NCBI GenBank assembly: GCA_032988165.1
Contig: JANTQF010000006.1
Location: 62,001 to 126,000, forward strand
Source: Emmonsiellopsis sp. PD_33
Taxonomy: Eukaryota > Ascomycota > Eurotiomycetes > Onygenales > Ajellomycetaceae
DNA: 64,000 nucleotides
Direction: 5' to 3'
A model generated the notes under the pieces. It was given only the letters and a program-made list of their open reading frames with translations. It had not been told where the DNA came from and did no database searches. Position numbers and translations under genes: made by a program. This document shows positions 35,158 to 47,767 of this stretch, one piece after another. Numbering within the stretch: position 1 is the first letter of the stretch; every line of letters starts with the position of its first letter.

Positions 35158-36369
35158 TATCTCCTCTCTTCCTGATTCATTAACTCAGTGAATAAAAGAA
35201 TAGCTCAGCTTTACAGTGAGAGTAGCAGCTTAGAATATATTATCTTAAAATTGACCAGTTTTACAGTAAGAGCAGCAGCTCTAAATATATTGTCCTAAAA
35301 TCAACCCAACTATATCATCTTAAAGTCAGCCAGTGAATGCCCTTGCATTGTGTCAGGTCATTTATTTGGAAGAAAGTGGCCATATTGAGGTAGGAAGGTA
35401 GGGTTAGAGATGAATAGATAAGTTAGGAACAGTGAAGCCCTTTCTAGGCTACAGTAAATATAGCTAATATATTTAGATAGAGGCCTAGGTAGCACAATTC
35501 ATTAACAGCTTGAACTATGAAATTATAGGGTAGTAGCCTCAATGATTAGAGATAGAGACAGAAGCTGAAATAGGATCAGCAAGAGGTTTCAGATAAGAGA
35601 AGAACAGAGTGTAGCCTAGAGGAATGAATGAGTAAACTAGTAATAGAGAAAAGATGTACTCTATATGAGTAAGGCAGCTACTAAGAGATAGCAAATGAAG
35701 ATCAAGGCAAGCAGTGCAGATAATGAAGATGAAAGAAACACAAGAAAAATAGAGAGTAGAGAGAAAGATAATATAGCAGGTAAAAATTAGCAGCAGTAGG
35801 TGCAGAGCAAGATATATATAGGTGAGTAAGTATAGAAAGAAAAGTAAATATAGTAAGGAAAATAAAAATAGAACAGCAGCACACTACAGTAGCATACTAA
35901 CCATAGAAAACAAAAGAAATAAAGAAGATATAAAGGAAATAGGGCAGAGAAGATCAAAATCATGAAGGAAACAGACTGAATGATACAGTGAGGAAAACAA
36001 ACACACACTAGTAGCAGTAAAGACAGTAACTGTAGTAGAACAGCAGGCTTTAATTGATTAAAGCATTTCCTAGCTCTGAGACAGAAAATTATAATTAGCT
36101 GAATCACCTAGCTGACATCAATCTCCTTACAGCTGTAGACTGAGATCTTAATGGCATCTTCTTCTATAGCTGTACAGTTATTAATAATAGAATCAAAAGG
36201 AATATTATTATAATAATAGTAGAAGAAACTTTACTTATTAAACAGTTCTTTCTCAGCCTTCATTATAGTTATAAAAGTATGAACTGCAGCCTCCACAGCT
36301 CTCTTATACCAGGTTAGAATGTAATTCTTAACCAGCTAATCAGATATCAGATTAAAAAGAATCTGCTGC
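34834..36369 (-). mobile_element. Gypsy B0, left segment: 3' LTR and 3' part of ORF3 region
   Basis: LTR 34834-35157, then sequence collinear with the left part of B1 (36370-37969). It stops at ...ATCTGCTGC, where B1 is inserted, and continues at 47768. The coding strand is the reverse, so this is the element's 3' end. A C-to-T/G-to-A comparison shows B0 is more mutated than B1. Confidence 0.88.
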
Positions 36370-36688
36370 TGAAGTAGGGATAGAGTGTGCACATTAGATG
36401 ACACTGAACAGGGCAGCAGCAAACATAAGAAAAGAATTGATATTAATGTTGAAGCAGAGGAATGTATTGGCAATTTATAGTACAAAACAACATAGTAATA
36501 GAATGATAAGGCAACACACAAAAGAAACAAAAGATCTATCTCAAAGAAGCATACACATGCATGAGAAATCCATGAATGAACAGATGATATCTCACAATGA
36601 AAGGAAAATATCTATCTTCATAGCTGTGCTTGGCAGCAAAAAGCCTCAGTGAAAAATTAATCTGACCTGACAGCAGATCCCTACCACA
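36370..36688 (-). repeat. B1 3' LTR (319 bp)
   Basis: Plus-strand ends TGAAGTAGGG...CCCTACCACA. In the coding sense it begins TGTGGTAGGG and ends CCTACTTCA. Same length as the other B1 LTR. Confidence 0.9.
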
Positions 36689-36703
36689 TATCTTCTCTCC
36701 CCC
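36689..36703 (-). promoter_or_regulatory. B1 polypurine tract
   Basis: On the coding strand GGGGGAGAGAAGATA directly precedes the 3' LTR start TGTGG. Position and composition fit the plus-strand primer of an LTR retroelement. Confidence 0.8.
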
Positions 36704-37259
36704 TAATTTACTGATCTAACAAATAAAAGAACAGCTCAGTTCCACAGCTAGGATAGCTGTCCTAAATATATTGTTCTGAAATCAACTCAATTATGTCATC
36801 TTAAAGTCAGCTGGCAAGCAGCCACACACTGTATGCTAAATCATCTGTTTGCAAGAAAGCAGCTGCATTGAGGCAGAGAGGCAGCCCAGAGATGGATGGG
36901 CAAGTTGGTAATAGTAAAGCCCCTTCTAGGCTACAGTAAATGTAGCTGGCATTTTTAGGTAGAGGCCCAGGCAGGATGGTTCATCAATAGCTTGAATCAT
37001 AGAATTATAAGGTAGCAGCCCTCATGGCCAGGAATAGAGATAGGAGCTGGAACAGGATTGACAAGAGGTTTCTGAATGAGAGGAGGACAGAGTGTGGCCC
37101 TAGGGCATGTAAATTACTGGGCAGAAGCAAGGCCCAGAGAAATGAATGGACAGGTCAGTAATGAAGGAAGGACATACTCTAGATAGGTAGGACAGCCTGC
37201 AAGCACATAGCTTTATACTAATAATCTTATATGTAATAAGATCTATGATCCCATCACAA

Positions 37260-40200
37260 GGGGGGATGTTACACTTATATGATAAATGAAGAGAGGGGCA
37301 GGGCAGCCAGCAATAAGTAGCAATAAAGATTGAGGTGAGCAGTGTGGGTGATGAAGAAAAAAGAGACACAAGGAAAATAAAGAGTAAAGAGAAAGAAAAT
37401 ATGATAGGTAAAATCAGCAGTAGAAAATACAGAGTGAGATATATACAGATGGGTAAGTATAGAAAGAAAAGTAAATATAGTAAGAAAAATAAATATAGAG
37501 CAGCAGTAGACTATGCATAGAAAACAAAAGAAATTAAGGAAGACATGGAGGAAATACAGTATAAAGAAAGCAAACTAAGTAACATAGTGAGAAAAAACAA
37601 ACATGTATTAGTAGCAGTAAGGGCAGCAACTACAGCAGAATGATAGACTCTGATTGACTGAAATATTTTCTAGTCCTGAGACAGAAAATCATGATTAGCT
37701 GAATCAGCTAGCTGGCACCTATCTTCTTATAATTATGAACTGAAATTCTAATGATATCTCCTTCTGCAGCTACACAATCACCAATGATAGAATCAAGAGG
37801 AATATTATTATAGTAGTAGTAAAAGAAACTCTACTGACTGAACAGCTATTTCTTAGCATCCATCATAGTTGTGAAGGCATGAATTGCAGCCCCCACAGCT
37901 CTCTTGTGCCAGGCTAGAATGTAATCCTTGGCTGGCTAATCAGGCATCAAGTCAAAAAGAATCTGCTGCTCTCTCTGAACTAAAAAATCATCTCATTACT
38001 AATATCTAACTAAAGCTTCAGAAAGTGCATCAAGACTCATTACAGTCATGGCAGTAGAAAAGTGATAAGAAATGCTGTCATACAGAACAGACAGGCTAGA
38101 GGGTGTTGTAAGTTTATAAATGAGGTCTCAATTCATCTGTGAGAGCTATTTCTATATGCTACTCTCTGGAACTTCTAAAGACTCATCATCTTTCTGAATT
38201 CCAGTGAACTATGAAAGTATCATTCTCCACTTAATTGTAGCTGAGTCAGTACTCTCATGGGGAATGTGCAGTATGATGATTTGTACATCTTCTTATTTAT
38301 AAGGAACAGTCTTCCAGCTGATCTTAAAATCCTGTAAATCTTAATTGATAAACATCTATGAGGAGATATTCTGAATGATTCTGCCATTCAGAAACCCCCT
38401 TTCATGAAGTTAGTAATTCTACTTAGAGACACAGCAATGCATATTAGGGATTATAGTTGTACAGTTTGCATGATCCTTATTTGTCATACTGATGAACTCT
38501 TGAATCATATTTGTACTATAATTCTCCTCAGTGAGATACTGAATGTTAATATTAATATGCTAGAAAAATGTGCTATCTCTCTTTCTGATGAACTTAGTGT
38601 AATAAGGGTAGGAGATGAGCCTTGTCTGGTGATCCAGATAAAAAGCAACATATCAGATATAGTAAACCAGGTCCTAACAAATTATCTACTGAATGATTCT
38701 ATGGAGTATCATGCAGAGCCACCCCAGCAACTTCTGATTCTTTTACTAATGGAATGAGTATATATTCCATTTATACACTATCATCTTTCTGAGTATATTG
38801 TATGCAGTGGGCACATTTCCTACAGCTATCTTCATTTAGAGCCAGGAGAAAATCAGAAGAGATAAAGAGCCATCTACACCTCAGCCATTCAGTGCAAGGT
38901 CCATATTTATACTTCTTAGGCTGAGATTCTTCAACATGCTCACCCAGTTTGATAGAGCAATGAAAGGGAGAGTAGCATACTTCATGTAATATATCTGAAG
39001 AAGATTCTCTAGGTGGATAGAATAGTATCCTTTATGAAAATAATGAAAAGTGCTGTTAGCAGTGCAGATCTAGCCAAGATTTCTGCAGCTATTAATGACA
39101 GCCTTGAGTCTAAATGTTAAAGCTACCTGGTTCAAATTCTGAGTCAGCAAATCAATTTTCCCTCCAAGATTGATAGCATGATGATAGCACAAAGAAAAAG
39201 AAGATAATAACTTTATAAGCTAATTCAGAAGCTTGACAAGCTGGCTATCATTCAGCTCCTTCACATCATTAAGCTGAGCTTTCAAGGCAGGCTTGACATT
39301 CTAATAACACACACATCTGTGATAGCTAGTCTCTCAATGCTTTTCAACAGCTTCAGCAACATTAGGATTCTCCTTGTTAGCACCTTGATTCTCAAGCTCT
39401 ATCATTTCTTCTAGTAACAGGCTGGTGAAACAGGAGAAGCTGACATTGAACAGAGAGGTAGCTATTAATGAAACTAATTGATTAGAGACATATTGTGGGT
39501 AAGAAGCAGGTAAAACAGGGCCAGGATTTTGAGAAGTGTCAGGTGAGAAAGCAGAAGGAGACATGGGAACTAATTCAGAATGGTAGTAATTATTCTGAGG
39601 AGGATGAAAAGAAGGTAGAGACATTTAGTCAGTCATATGAGAATTATATGGTGAAGCTAGAGGAGGCTGATGCTGAAGATTTTGAGAGGATGGAGATAAA
39701 GAGATTAGTAGGTAAGAGTCAGTAGGTACAGAAAGAGATAGTGAGGCACCTACAGTAAGAATTCCACCAGGACTAATATAAAGCCTAGTAGCATGAATGG
39801 CTTTCATATTCAACTCAGAGTCAACAAAATCTGGTCTTGAGGCATTCTCAAGGTCTGAAAGCATCAGTTCCTTATGAAGCTTTTTATCCTTCCCAGGATT
39901 TTGAGACAACTGAATCCATATTGCCTGATTAATTCTTCTCACTGCAGATAAATAGTCACAATTTCTTATGAGAGTTACTGCATACTGGCATCATTTCTCC
40001 TTCTTCAGTATTAGTTAGAATTCATCAGTAAAATCTTTCCCCCAGTGCTCCACACAAGTTTTATATCCCTCCCAGGCACAGTTTCAATGAACTCTGACAG
40101 TCTCTACCACACAATGAATCTCCACTGTCTGATGATGAAAGTTAGCTTTAGATATCACTATCTGCTAAGCCCCATTCTCCTTTATTCATTCAAAATATGC

Positions 40201-40413
40201 AGCTACCTCCTTCTCCCTATCTTCATACCTGCTCATGATCAGATTGGCAATCTCACACTGAACCTGGTAGTGCAAAGCTGTATACCTGTCAAGGGTATCA
40301 ATATACTCTTAAATCTTCTTGATAGTTGACAGCCTTCTCTTCTCATGTTCAACCAAGGTGAGGGAATCAGTAGGCTTTGAGGCCAGGACATGCAGATTTT
40401 GGTGGTTCAACAT
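37260..40413 (-). pseudogene. B1 third long reading frame (ORF3), function unknown
   Basis: From ATG at 40413 (MLNHQNLHVLASKPTDSLTL) one single frame runs down to about 37640, some 920 codons, interrupted only by stops of the C-to-T kind. Readable parts are YIDTLDRYTALHYQVQCEIA, the open stretch at 39625-39942 (QNPGKDKKLHKELMLSDLEN), a Pro/Ser/Tyr-rich part (SELVPMSPSAFSPDTSQNPG), KPALKAQLNDVKELNDSQLV, and DYILAWHKRAVGAAIHAFTT near 37900. Below 37640 the same frame becomes very rich in Leu, Phe, Tyr and Ser to about 37260, which may be membrane segments or just T/C-rich non-coding DNA. The same frame exists in B0 (MLSDLEMTFKPDF at 50094), so it belongs to the element. I recognise no family; a late ORF after integrase is unusual for Gypsy. 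Confidence 0.6.
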
Positions 40414-40859
40414 TTTACAGAAAGGTGGTGAATAAAATTGTAGATACAGCATTGTTGCATGTTATGCAAGTTGATTTGAAGGCAAGGCTGAGATATTTGT
40501 AATGATGGTGAGGAGAAAGCTGAGGAGAACACAGGGTAGAGTGCACTCTTATAGTTTTTCAAATATAAGATGCAAAAGGCAGCTGCAGCCAGCAAAATGA
40601 CAGAATGAGAAAGGCATACTACCATTTTGATGGCTATAAAATGAAAGAAACAAAGAAAACTGTAAAGGAATATAAAGATGCATTTAGATCCTAGCATACC
40701 ACTCATGCCAGTATTTAAATCACAAAGAGATAGCTAATAAAGGAAATAAACTGACAAGTAGATACAGCCAAATAAAGGAAATAAAGAAAGAATGAATAGA
40801 ATAAGGAAATGAACACAATAGTCAGATAATGACCACAAAACTTTTATTATAAGAAATTA

Positions 40860-42345
40860 GAGATTATAAAGTATCCTCTTCCTCATCTACATCTTCTTCC
40901 TTCTCACCACTATCCTCCATCAGATCTGCATTATCCAACACTACTGACATTTAGTCATTATGAAGGTAAAATTTCTTTATTTAGTTACCTGCAGTGGTAC
41001 TGTAGAATAGTGTGCCATCTAGTTCTTTAAGACAGTAAGTGTCTTTCTCATGATTTACTTCTCATACATGATATAGACTCAATCATCAGAAGTTAAGTTT
41101 GATAGAATAGGACATCTCTATTTTGGTGTCATGCAGAAGGACAAGATCTCCCACCTGGACTGAATCACACACTAACTACTTGATTTCATCAAATAGATCC
41201 TGATTTTTCTCTTGTGTGCACTGTAGGTGAAAGGCTGCCTCCTCTAGATCCTCATCCCATCTCTCTAACTATCAAATCTGTATGTATATTAAGTTGGCAC
41301 AAGAGCAAACAGTGTGTCACAAAAGTATTTGCCATGTTAGTACCTCAAGCTCAACAGGGAGGATAGCATTATAGCTATATTACAGATAGAATGGCATCTC
41401 ACCTGTTGACTATCAAATAGAGACACAATCTGCCTACAGTACTGAGTGAAAATAGTTAACCTAATTCCTCCCATTCACAGCAAGCTTTACTAGTACATCT
41501 GAAATAGGGTGATGGCTACATTCAATCATGCCATTCACTTTCACATTATACAGCAAAATCATTATTTGCCTGACATAATACTTGGCAGTGAGAATCCTGG
41601 TTTACTTCTGATTTTCTGGCCCATCATCATAAATCATTTCTCAGAAACAGCCATGCCAGTATATAATATTCTTATAAATGAATTGCATCACATGTTCAGC
41701 CTTAGCATGCATAAGGGGCTGGCCTTTGACTCAGTCAGTGAGGTCATTCCAAGCAATAATCACACACAATTTTCCCTAGTTCTTCAGAAACTTGATGACA
41801 TCAATACATCACTTATCCTATAGATAGTTGCAGTGAGTCAGATATAGCAGTTCCTTGAGATAGTTACTTTCCCAAAATTGATACTCATAGTATCTCTTAC
41901 AGTACATCTTGACCTCACTAAACAAGCCTTCCCACTAATATCACTAAGAGACCTTATAGTTGATTGCCTCACAGCCTTTATGATCAGACTCATCATGCAT
42001 TTAAGTAATGATTTTCTTCTATTCATTCAGATTATCTACCATGCATCTTAGTAGAATCTCTTTGCCTAACTAGTAAAATAGATGTTGCCCATGCATCACA
42101 TAGTTCAGTGCATATTTGTGCTATTTTGGGAAGATCTTGCCAGAGATATCATCAGGCCACTTCAGGGTAGTGAGGTATCTGGCAATTAATTTACTGCAGT
42201 CAGAATAGGAGGATGAAAGAACACAAGATTCTTCACTGTCAGCATCATTAGGAACTTCAAAGTTAGAGATAGTAGTAGAAGTCACACTAACACAATTAAA
42301 TTTCACCTTAATAAATTCATTAATATTCTGATCCTCAGGCACCTC
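40860..42345 (-). pseudogene. B1 integrase
   Basis: Zinc finger: MHDESDHKG...SEVKMYCKRYYEYQFWE at about 41870-42010. Core: YDDGPENQ near 41620-41640 (family: sDNGPEF), then VNGMIECSHHPI near 41500-41540 (family: NGMVERGHxPI) and STGEMPFYL (family: STGMTPYxLVYG) near 41400. C-terminal part: VGDLVLLHDTKIEMSYSIKL and LYHV near 41080-41150, resembling the GPY/F region. An acidic tail (DSGEKEEDVDEEED) ends near 40870. It would insert element cDNA. Stops are frequent; the core Asp near 41840 is not certain. Confidence 0.85.
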
Positions 42346-44165
42346 ACCATCAGCAGGTAGTTATTAAGAAAGACCATCAGCAGCACTATGAATTCAATTA
42401 GGAATATAACAGACATCAAAATCAAACATCTAAATTCATGCAAGCCAGTTAGTTACTAGAGCACCAGAAAGATCAGTAGCCATTTAGTTGAGTTGAGCAA
42501 CTAAGGTTTTCACATCAGTTTTAAGAATGAAGTGAACATCATATAGATAATATCAGCATTTCTTTAGCATTTTAAGGATAGCTTGATATTCTCATTTTCC
42601 TACATCATATTTCACTTCTACTGGGCTTCAGATTCCACTTTCATATCAGCAGGGATGAAGCTTCTTATTCTTAATATCTCACTGGCTTAGTGTTCCTCCC
42701 CAGTTATACTTGCTGACATCAGTTATAATCATGATATCCTCAGTGCCTTCAGAATAATTAACACAGCACAGAGTAGGAGCAGTCATCAGTGCTATCTTCA
42801 GAACTGACATGATATTTAATTGCTCAGATCCCCAGAGGAAAAAAGCATTCTTCTTGAACAGCAAATAGATTGGGTTGGAAATGAGTGCAAAGTTCAGAAT
42901 CTAGATGTAATAATACACATAAACACTAATAAAGGTATGAGCTTCAGAGATCTCAGTTAGTTCAGATCATTCAATGATTTTGATAATTTTAGTGGCCTTA
43001 GGGCAGCACCTATCAGCATTAATGACATATCTAATAAAAACCATGCTGGAGCAGTCAAACTCAGATTTTGCAACCTAGATGCATGTGTTTGAGAGCTCAA
43101 TGCTGACCAGAATCTAATCTAGATTTTAAAGATACTTCAAAATAAACTAGTAAATTTCTAGTATGACCTCTTCATCATTATATTAAGATCACAGACCCTT
43201 TACACTAACATCATCCATGAAATTATCTGCCTGGTGGGAAATGTTCAAACAGAGAATGCAAGCCATGACTCAGCAGAAAACAGCAATAGAATTTGTAGCA
43301 TCCTGTAGTAATATTATCTGGCAAAGAAGGCTAATCAGGGTTTAAAAGGTAGTCATATTACAGCTATCCTCATGCAAAGTGATCTGATTATATTCAGAAA
43401 AGAAATCCATCATGCTAGTGATGACTTGCCCAGTAAAATCTTCTATAAAAGCATCAGCACTGGGAGGAATATAGGCATCTCAAACCATAATAGCATTTAT
43501 ATCCATGCAGGCATTAACAATTCAGTATTTCCCAGACTCCTTCTTCTTGACAAGAAATCATTTATTCCAATATGAATCATAGTAATGTTTAAAGACACTA
43601 AAGTCAACTCACTTGTGAAGTATTTCTATGACTATTAGTAGTAACTTTCAAAAAATAGAAAACCTAGGGGCCTGTCACACTTCATACTTAACAGTATGAA
43701 TCTTGATTAGTGGAGAGACCTCTTCAGCTAGTTTTCTATAATCACTGAAGCTCTATACTAATACCTTCTCCCATCTAAGCAGGATTTTAATCAGTAGCTC
43801 ACACTCCTGGGGCATCAAGATCAATCCAATTCAAAGCTTTTCTATTCTGTCAGGCATGAGGCAAGAGCTGCACAGGCAATTCAAGAAACAAGGCATGATT
43901 AGGTGATTATAAGGTAAAGGTAGATTCTTTGCAGGTTTGATGTTGTCTTGATATCATTTCTAATAAATCTCTCTCCATTAATCTATCCTACCAGGCATCC
44001 CTCCATCTATTACTGGCATATTAAGAGGCTGAATCTTGTCTACTTTTCACTTGTATAGCATGGCAACAATCAGGTGATAAGATCAAGGAGAAGGCTCAGT
44101 AGAATCATAGAGAGAAAGGTCATGCAGTTGAATGCTATAAACTTAATAAATTTCAGAGACAGAGC
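42346..44165 (-). pseudogene. B1 reverse transcriptase and RNase H
   Basis: Upstream part: YHLIVAMLYKWKVDKIQPLN and MPVIDGGMPGRIDW at about 43980-44090, a conserved pre-RT signature of this family. RT: DAYIPPSADAFIEDF near 43430-43470, YNQITLHEDS near 43360, active site FMDDVSVKGL at about 43195-43225 with both Asp present. RNase H: CVNYSEGTEDIMIITDVSKY then WGGTLSQ at 42679-42760, open without stop. LLKKCQYYLYDVHFILKTD and GALVTNWLAW near 42440-42560 follow. Intact, it would reverse-transcribe the element RNA. Confidence 0.88.
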
Positions 44166-45840
44166 ACTGCAAGAAAGAAAACATAGCATACAAGGATAGC
44201 TGAAAGTATTGTTATAGAATGGCAGAAACACACAGTAGAGATTTCTGAGACAATTGAATGATAACCTCTGATTAGCTGAAGGTATTTATCAGCCCCAGAT
44301 TAGAAAATTGTAATTAGCTGAATTCTCTCTCATCACTCTCACACAGTAGAATCTCTATCTCACCATCTACCACACTAATGCTACTGACTCTGACTTCATC
44401 TTTTTACTCACCACTATTATCATAAAGATCAGTCAGACTCAGCATCTCTAGTTTAAAGACTGATACTTGCCATAAAGATCATTCAGCTGTCTGTCACCAT
44501 AATCCCCTGAAGAATAGCTAAGGAAGGAGACCTAGTTAGTTTCATCATCTGAGTTAAAAACCATGATAGTGACACCACCCACATTATCTGTCTGTTGCAC
44601 TAACTGAGTCATATTTTCATAGGGATAGCTTAGAATGCACTCATAGGAACCACACTCCAGAATGAAGAAGGTTTGAGGTATAAATACAAATTCAATACAA
44701 ATCAGAACATTCTTATAGATTTTAATAATATCACTATACTAACTATTAGCATTAAGAATCAGCTTGAGAGTGTCTTTCTGAATGATCAGGCTGAGACTCA
44801 AGGCAGTACTCTTCATCATGTAGTTGATTTCTATCTCACCATCAAATATGACTTCAGTTCAACCCTTTTCAATGCTGATAGAAAACTTGATATGACCAAT
44901 AAATACCAGATTCCACCAAGAGTCATATTCTGAGACATGGTAGGAGGGCTGAATAAAGGAGACTCTGACAGATTTCTTCTTAATCATATGTTACTGAACT
45001 TCAGCTGGAAGATTCTAGAAGAATATTTACTACAGCTAGACAGAGCAGGCTATAATATCTTTAAGCTGAATTTCTGTGATCTTTTAACACATAATTTTCT
45101 CAAAGACAGTCTAAGTTATAGTAGCACAGTTCTCCTTATCCTTCATTTCAATAGAGAGCTTGGGATCTTTAGATTTTCTGAGACAGCAGAGAATGATTTT
45201 CTTCTGGATCTCAGGCACTTTAGCTATCTCAGCATTAGGCACAGCTTCATCAATCAGCTGGGTTAGCATTTCTTCCTGTAGTTGGCCATTAAGAAGGGTC
45301 TGTAATTCATTGAGATCAGACAAAGATGAAATAATGTCCTCAGCAAATGAAACCAATTTTTAGGAGCCATCTGAATAGTGATCAGCCCTTCAAGAATAAA
45401 TGGAAGATAGGGCTTTCTCCTTTTCAATCTAGCTAGAGAGTGTAGATCAATTCTTATCAGCAGCTGACTCTTTATCCTTACTATTTTCAGTAGTAGTCTG
45501 AGCAACCATCATGCTAGTAACCCCTTTTATCTTGCTATCCAAGTTACCCTCTTCCACACCACTCTCAAATCCAACATCACATATGCTGATAAAATTGACT
45601 GCCAGTAATGAACTGCCATCAGAGGAAACAAGGATACTACTATTATTATAGAGTTTTACTGCTAATGGGACAATGGGAGGTGCAGATCTCTACTCAAAGA
45701 TACACTTAATAATGATAATATATACTTCATACTAATTCACATTGATTTTCAGGCCACACTGCATCACATGTCCATTAAAGTATTTACTCATTCTATTTCA
45801 ATGGATCTTTCCTTGGTCAATTAGCTCACCAATTCAGAGG
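44166..45840 (-). pseudogene. B1 spacer between Gag and RT (protease expected)
   Basis: About 1.7 kb between the zinc knuckle and the pre-RT signature. The open stretch 45111-45356 reads LSDLNELQTLLNGQLQEEML and similar charged sequence. I could not place the protease DSG motif with certainty. Short open frames on the plus strand here (44673-44933, 44937-45266) are shadows. Confidence 0.5.
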
Positions 45841-47065
45841 CACTGAGAGAGTATATGAGACAAGTTGCCACAGCCCCAACAAGTGCAAGGAGGGCAATCA
45901 TATTGTGACATGCTTTCAAACCTAGGTTGATATGAACTATCAGGGCCACACTGCATCCTATAATAGGAAACATTCACAAGATCTCAAGCAGGATTAATAG
46001 ATCTCTGGTTGGTGAGAACACATGACATTACAGCTAATTATTACATATTCTCCTGCTGTTGAAAACCTGTGATAGCCAGCAACAACACATTCATCTAGTT
46101 GATGAGAGATTCAAGCAAGCTATCATTCAAATTTCTTGAAGCTGAATCAGAAGAAGTAGGTAGTACAGAGGGAGCTACTTGAGGTCTCAGCACAGTTAGA
46201 ATAGGCAAATTGAAGATAGATTGAGTAGGAGGCAGCTGAGTAGACAGCATCATATAAGAACCTAGATTAGGTGTGATCATTTAGGCCATCTTTTCCTTAA
46301 CTTCCTGAGATTCTACTGTAGCTTCACAAACCTTCAAAATTTTCCACTCAGATGGATTGTTTTGGTCAAACCTAGCCTTGCAAAAAGCCTTCTCACAAAT
46401 CTCATCAGGCAAACCTTGTAAGAACAACTAGCAGGCAAGAGATTTCTAAATCTCATTTCAGCTGATCAGTAGCTTAGTAATGGCACAAAATTGACAGCAA
46501 AAAGTGAGAATGTCTTAGCTGAAAGATCATTTAAAATTAGACAGGGCATTCAGATAGATTTAGTTATATATTTATTGATGAGTATCATCCTGTCAGAACT
46601 CTGACATCAACCTTACTTTGACTTTGATTCAGATTTGCAGGTCCTTCACCAATCAATCCACATGACTTTGTAGTTTCATAAAGTAATAATTGCACAGCAC
46701 TGTCAAGGCTTCATCCTCAGGAACATGGTACAGCTTCAGCACAGCATCAAACTGATTGACAAACTAAGTAACATCTTTCCCATCAAAAGAGGGGGCTCCA
46801 AGGGATCCAGGAACTAACATGAATATGATAAGTCACTAATAAATCATTCCACTTTCAGGAGGCAAGGCACTGCTAGATGTAGGCAGGCCTGATGAGAAAT
46901 TGGTAGAGCTGAACATCTTCTCACTGTTGATCTTAATTTTTGATGGCAGAGCTGATGCTTTTTCTGATTGAGTGCAATAATGAGCAATGAAATCCAATCA
47001 AGTATACTTAGGAGGCATATATCAATGGAGAAACAAGTAGACAAGCAGTTCACATTCATAAATAA
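45841..47065 (-). pseudogene. B1 gag with zinc knuckle
   Basis: Readable Gag pieces are LVPGSLGAPSFDGKDVT, FVNQFDAVLKLYHVPEDEAL and TVLCNYYFMKLQSHVD at about 46640-46830; PSFDGKDVTxFxxQF is the usual start of the capsid-like part in this family. An ILTVLRPQVAPSVLPTSSDS linker lies at about 46140-46200. The knuckle CWGCGNLSHILSQC (CX2CX4HX4C) is at about 45843-45890. Frame changes and stops occur throughout. Confidence 0.78.
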
Positions 47066-47429
47066 GAAACAGGTTGATAATGGTAGTAATATCTGTGTCC
47101 TTCTACAGATAGAGATTTAGAGACTCAAGGAAGAGAAGGAATTGCAAGATCTACTGCAGATTTTTCTTCTCATAAGAGTCTGCATTTATTAAGGAATGGC
47201 TTGATGATTTTAATAGTTCAGCAGGTCCATTCTTCAAAGTTTTCTTCTGGTAGTATTACTATTAGCACAGCTATAAAGCTGCAGGCCCACTCCAACCAAA
47301 TGGGCCTATCACAAACTGAAATAAGAGAATTATGTTGAGTAGCATACTCAACAAAAGAAAAGGAAAAAGGGGAAAGAAACTCAGCATAGCTATTTATATT
47401 AATGCTGCTATCTGTTCATCCATTCATGT

Positions 47430-47448
47430 TTCCAATCATGTGCACCAA
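47430..47448 (-). promoter_or_regulatory. B1 candidate primer-binding site
   Basis: On the coding strand the sequence directly after the 5' LTR reads TTGGTGCACATGATTGG. TGG one base after the LTR fits pairing to a tRNA 3' CCA end. The tRNA is not identified. Confidence 0.6.
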
Positions 47449-47767
47449 TGAAGTAGAGATGGAGTGTGCACATCAGATGGCACTGAACAGAGCAGCAATA
47501 AACACAAGAAAAGAATTGATATCAATGTCAAAGCAGAGGAATGTATTGGCAATTTATAGTACAAAACAACACAGTAATAGAATGATAAGGCAACACACAA
47601 AAGAAACAAAAGATCTATCTCAAAGAAGCATACACATGCATGAGAAATTCATGAATGAACAGATGATATCTCACAATGAAAGGAAAATATCTATCTTCAT
47701 GGCTGTGCTCAGCAGTGAAAAGCCTCAGCAAAAAATTGATCCAACCTGACAGCAGATCCCCACCATA
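47449..47767 (-). repeat. B1 5' LTR (319 bp)
   Basis: Plus-strand ends TGAAGTAGAGATGGAG...CCCCACCATA. Same extent as the left LTR and clearly less mutated than the B0 LTR. Confidence 0.9.

Larger units (their letters stand above)
36370..47767 (-). mobile_element. Gypsy B1, full-length 11.4-kb element
   Basis: Bounded by two 319-bp LTRs (36370-36688 and 47449-47767). A polypurine tract lies next to the left LTR and a candidate primer-binding site next to the right one. A 4-bp repeat CTGC flanks it (36366-36369 and 47768-47771). Reverse-strand order: Gag, protease region, RT, RNase H, integrase, and a third long frame. It sits inside B0, whose two halves rejoin exactly at the insertion point. 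RT and integrase motifs match the large fungal Gypsy family with FxDDLxVKGP active-site context. No intact frame remains. Confidence 0.92.

Noticed and set aside
35702..36107. Strongly hydrophobic reverse-strand frames, possible membrane or envelope-like protein of B0
   Set aside because: Made almost wholly of T/C-rich codons in a polypyrimidine tract next to the LTR; no signal peptide plus ectodomain arrangement, so an envelope gene is not supported.
38404..38757. Plus-strand open frame of 117 codons, partly kept in B0 at 48221-48478
   Set aside because: It is antisense to the continuous ORF3 frame, and its retention in B0 follows from the shared ancestry of the copies.
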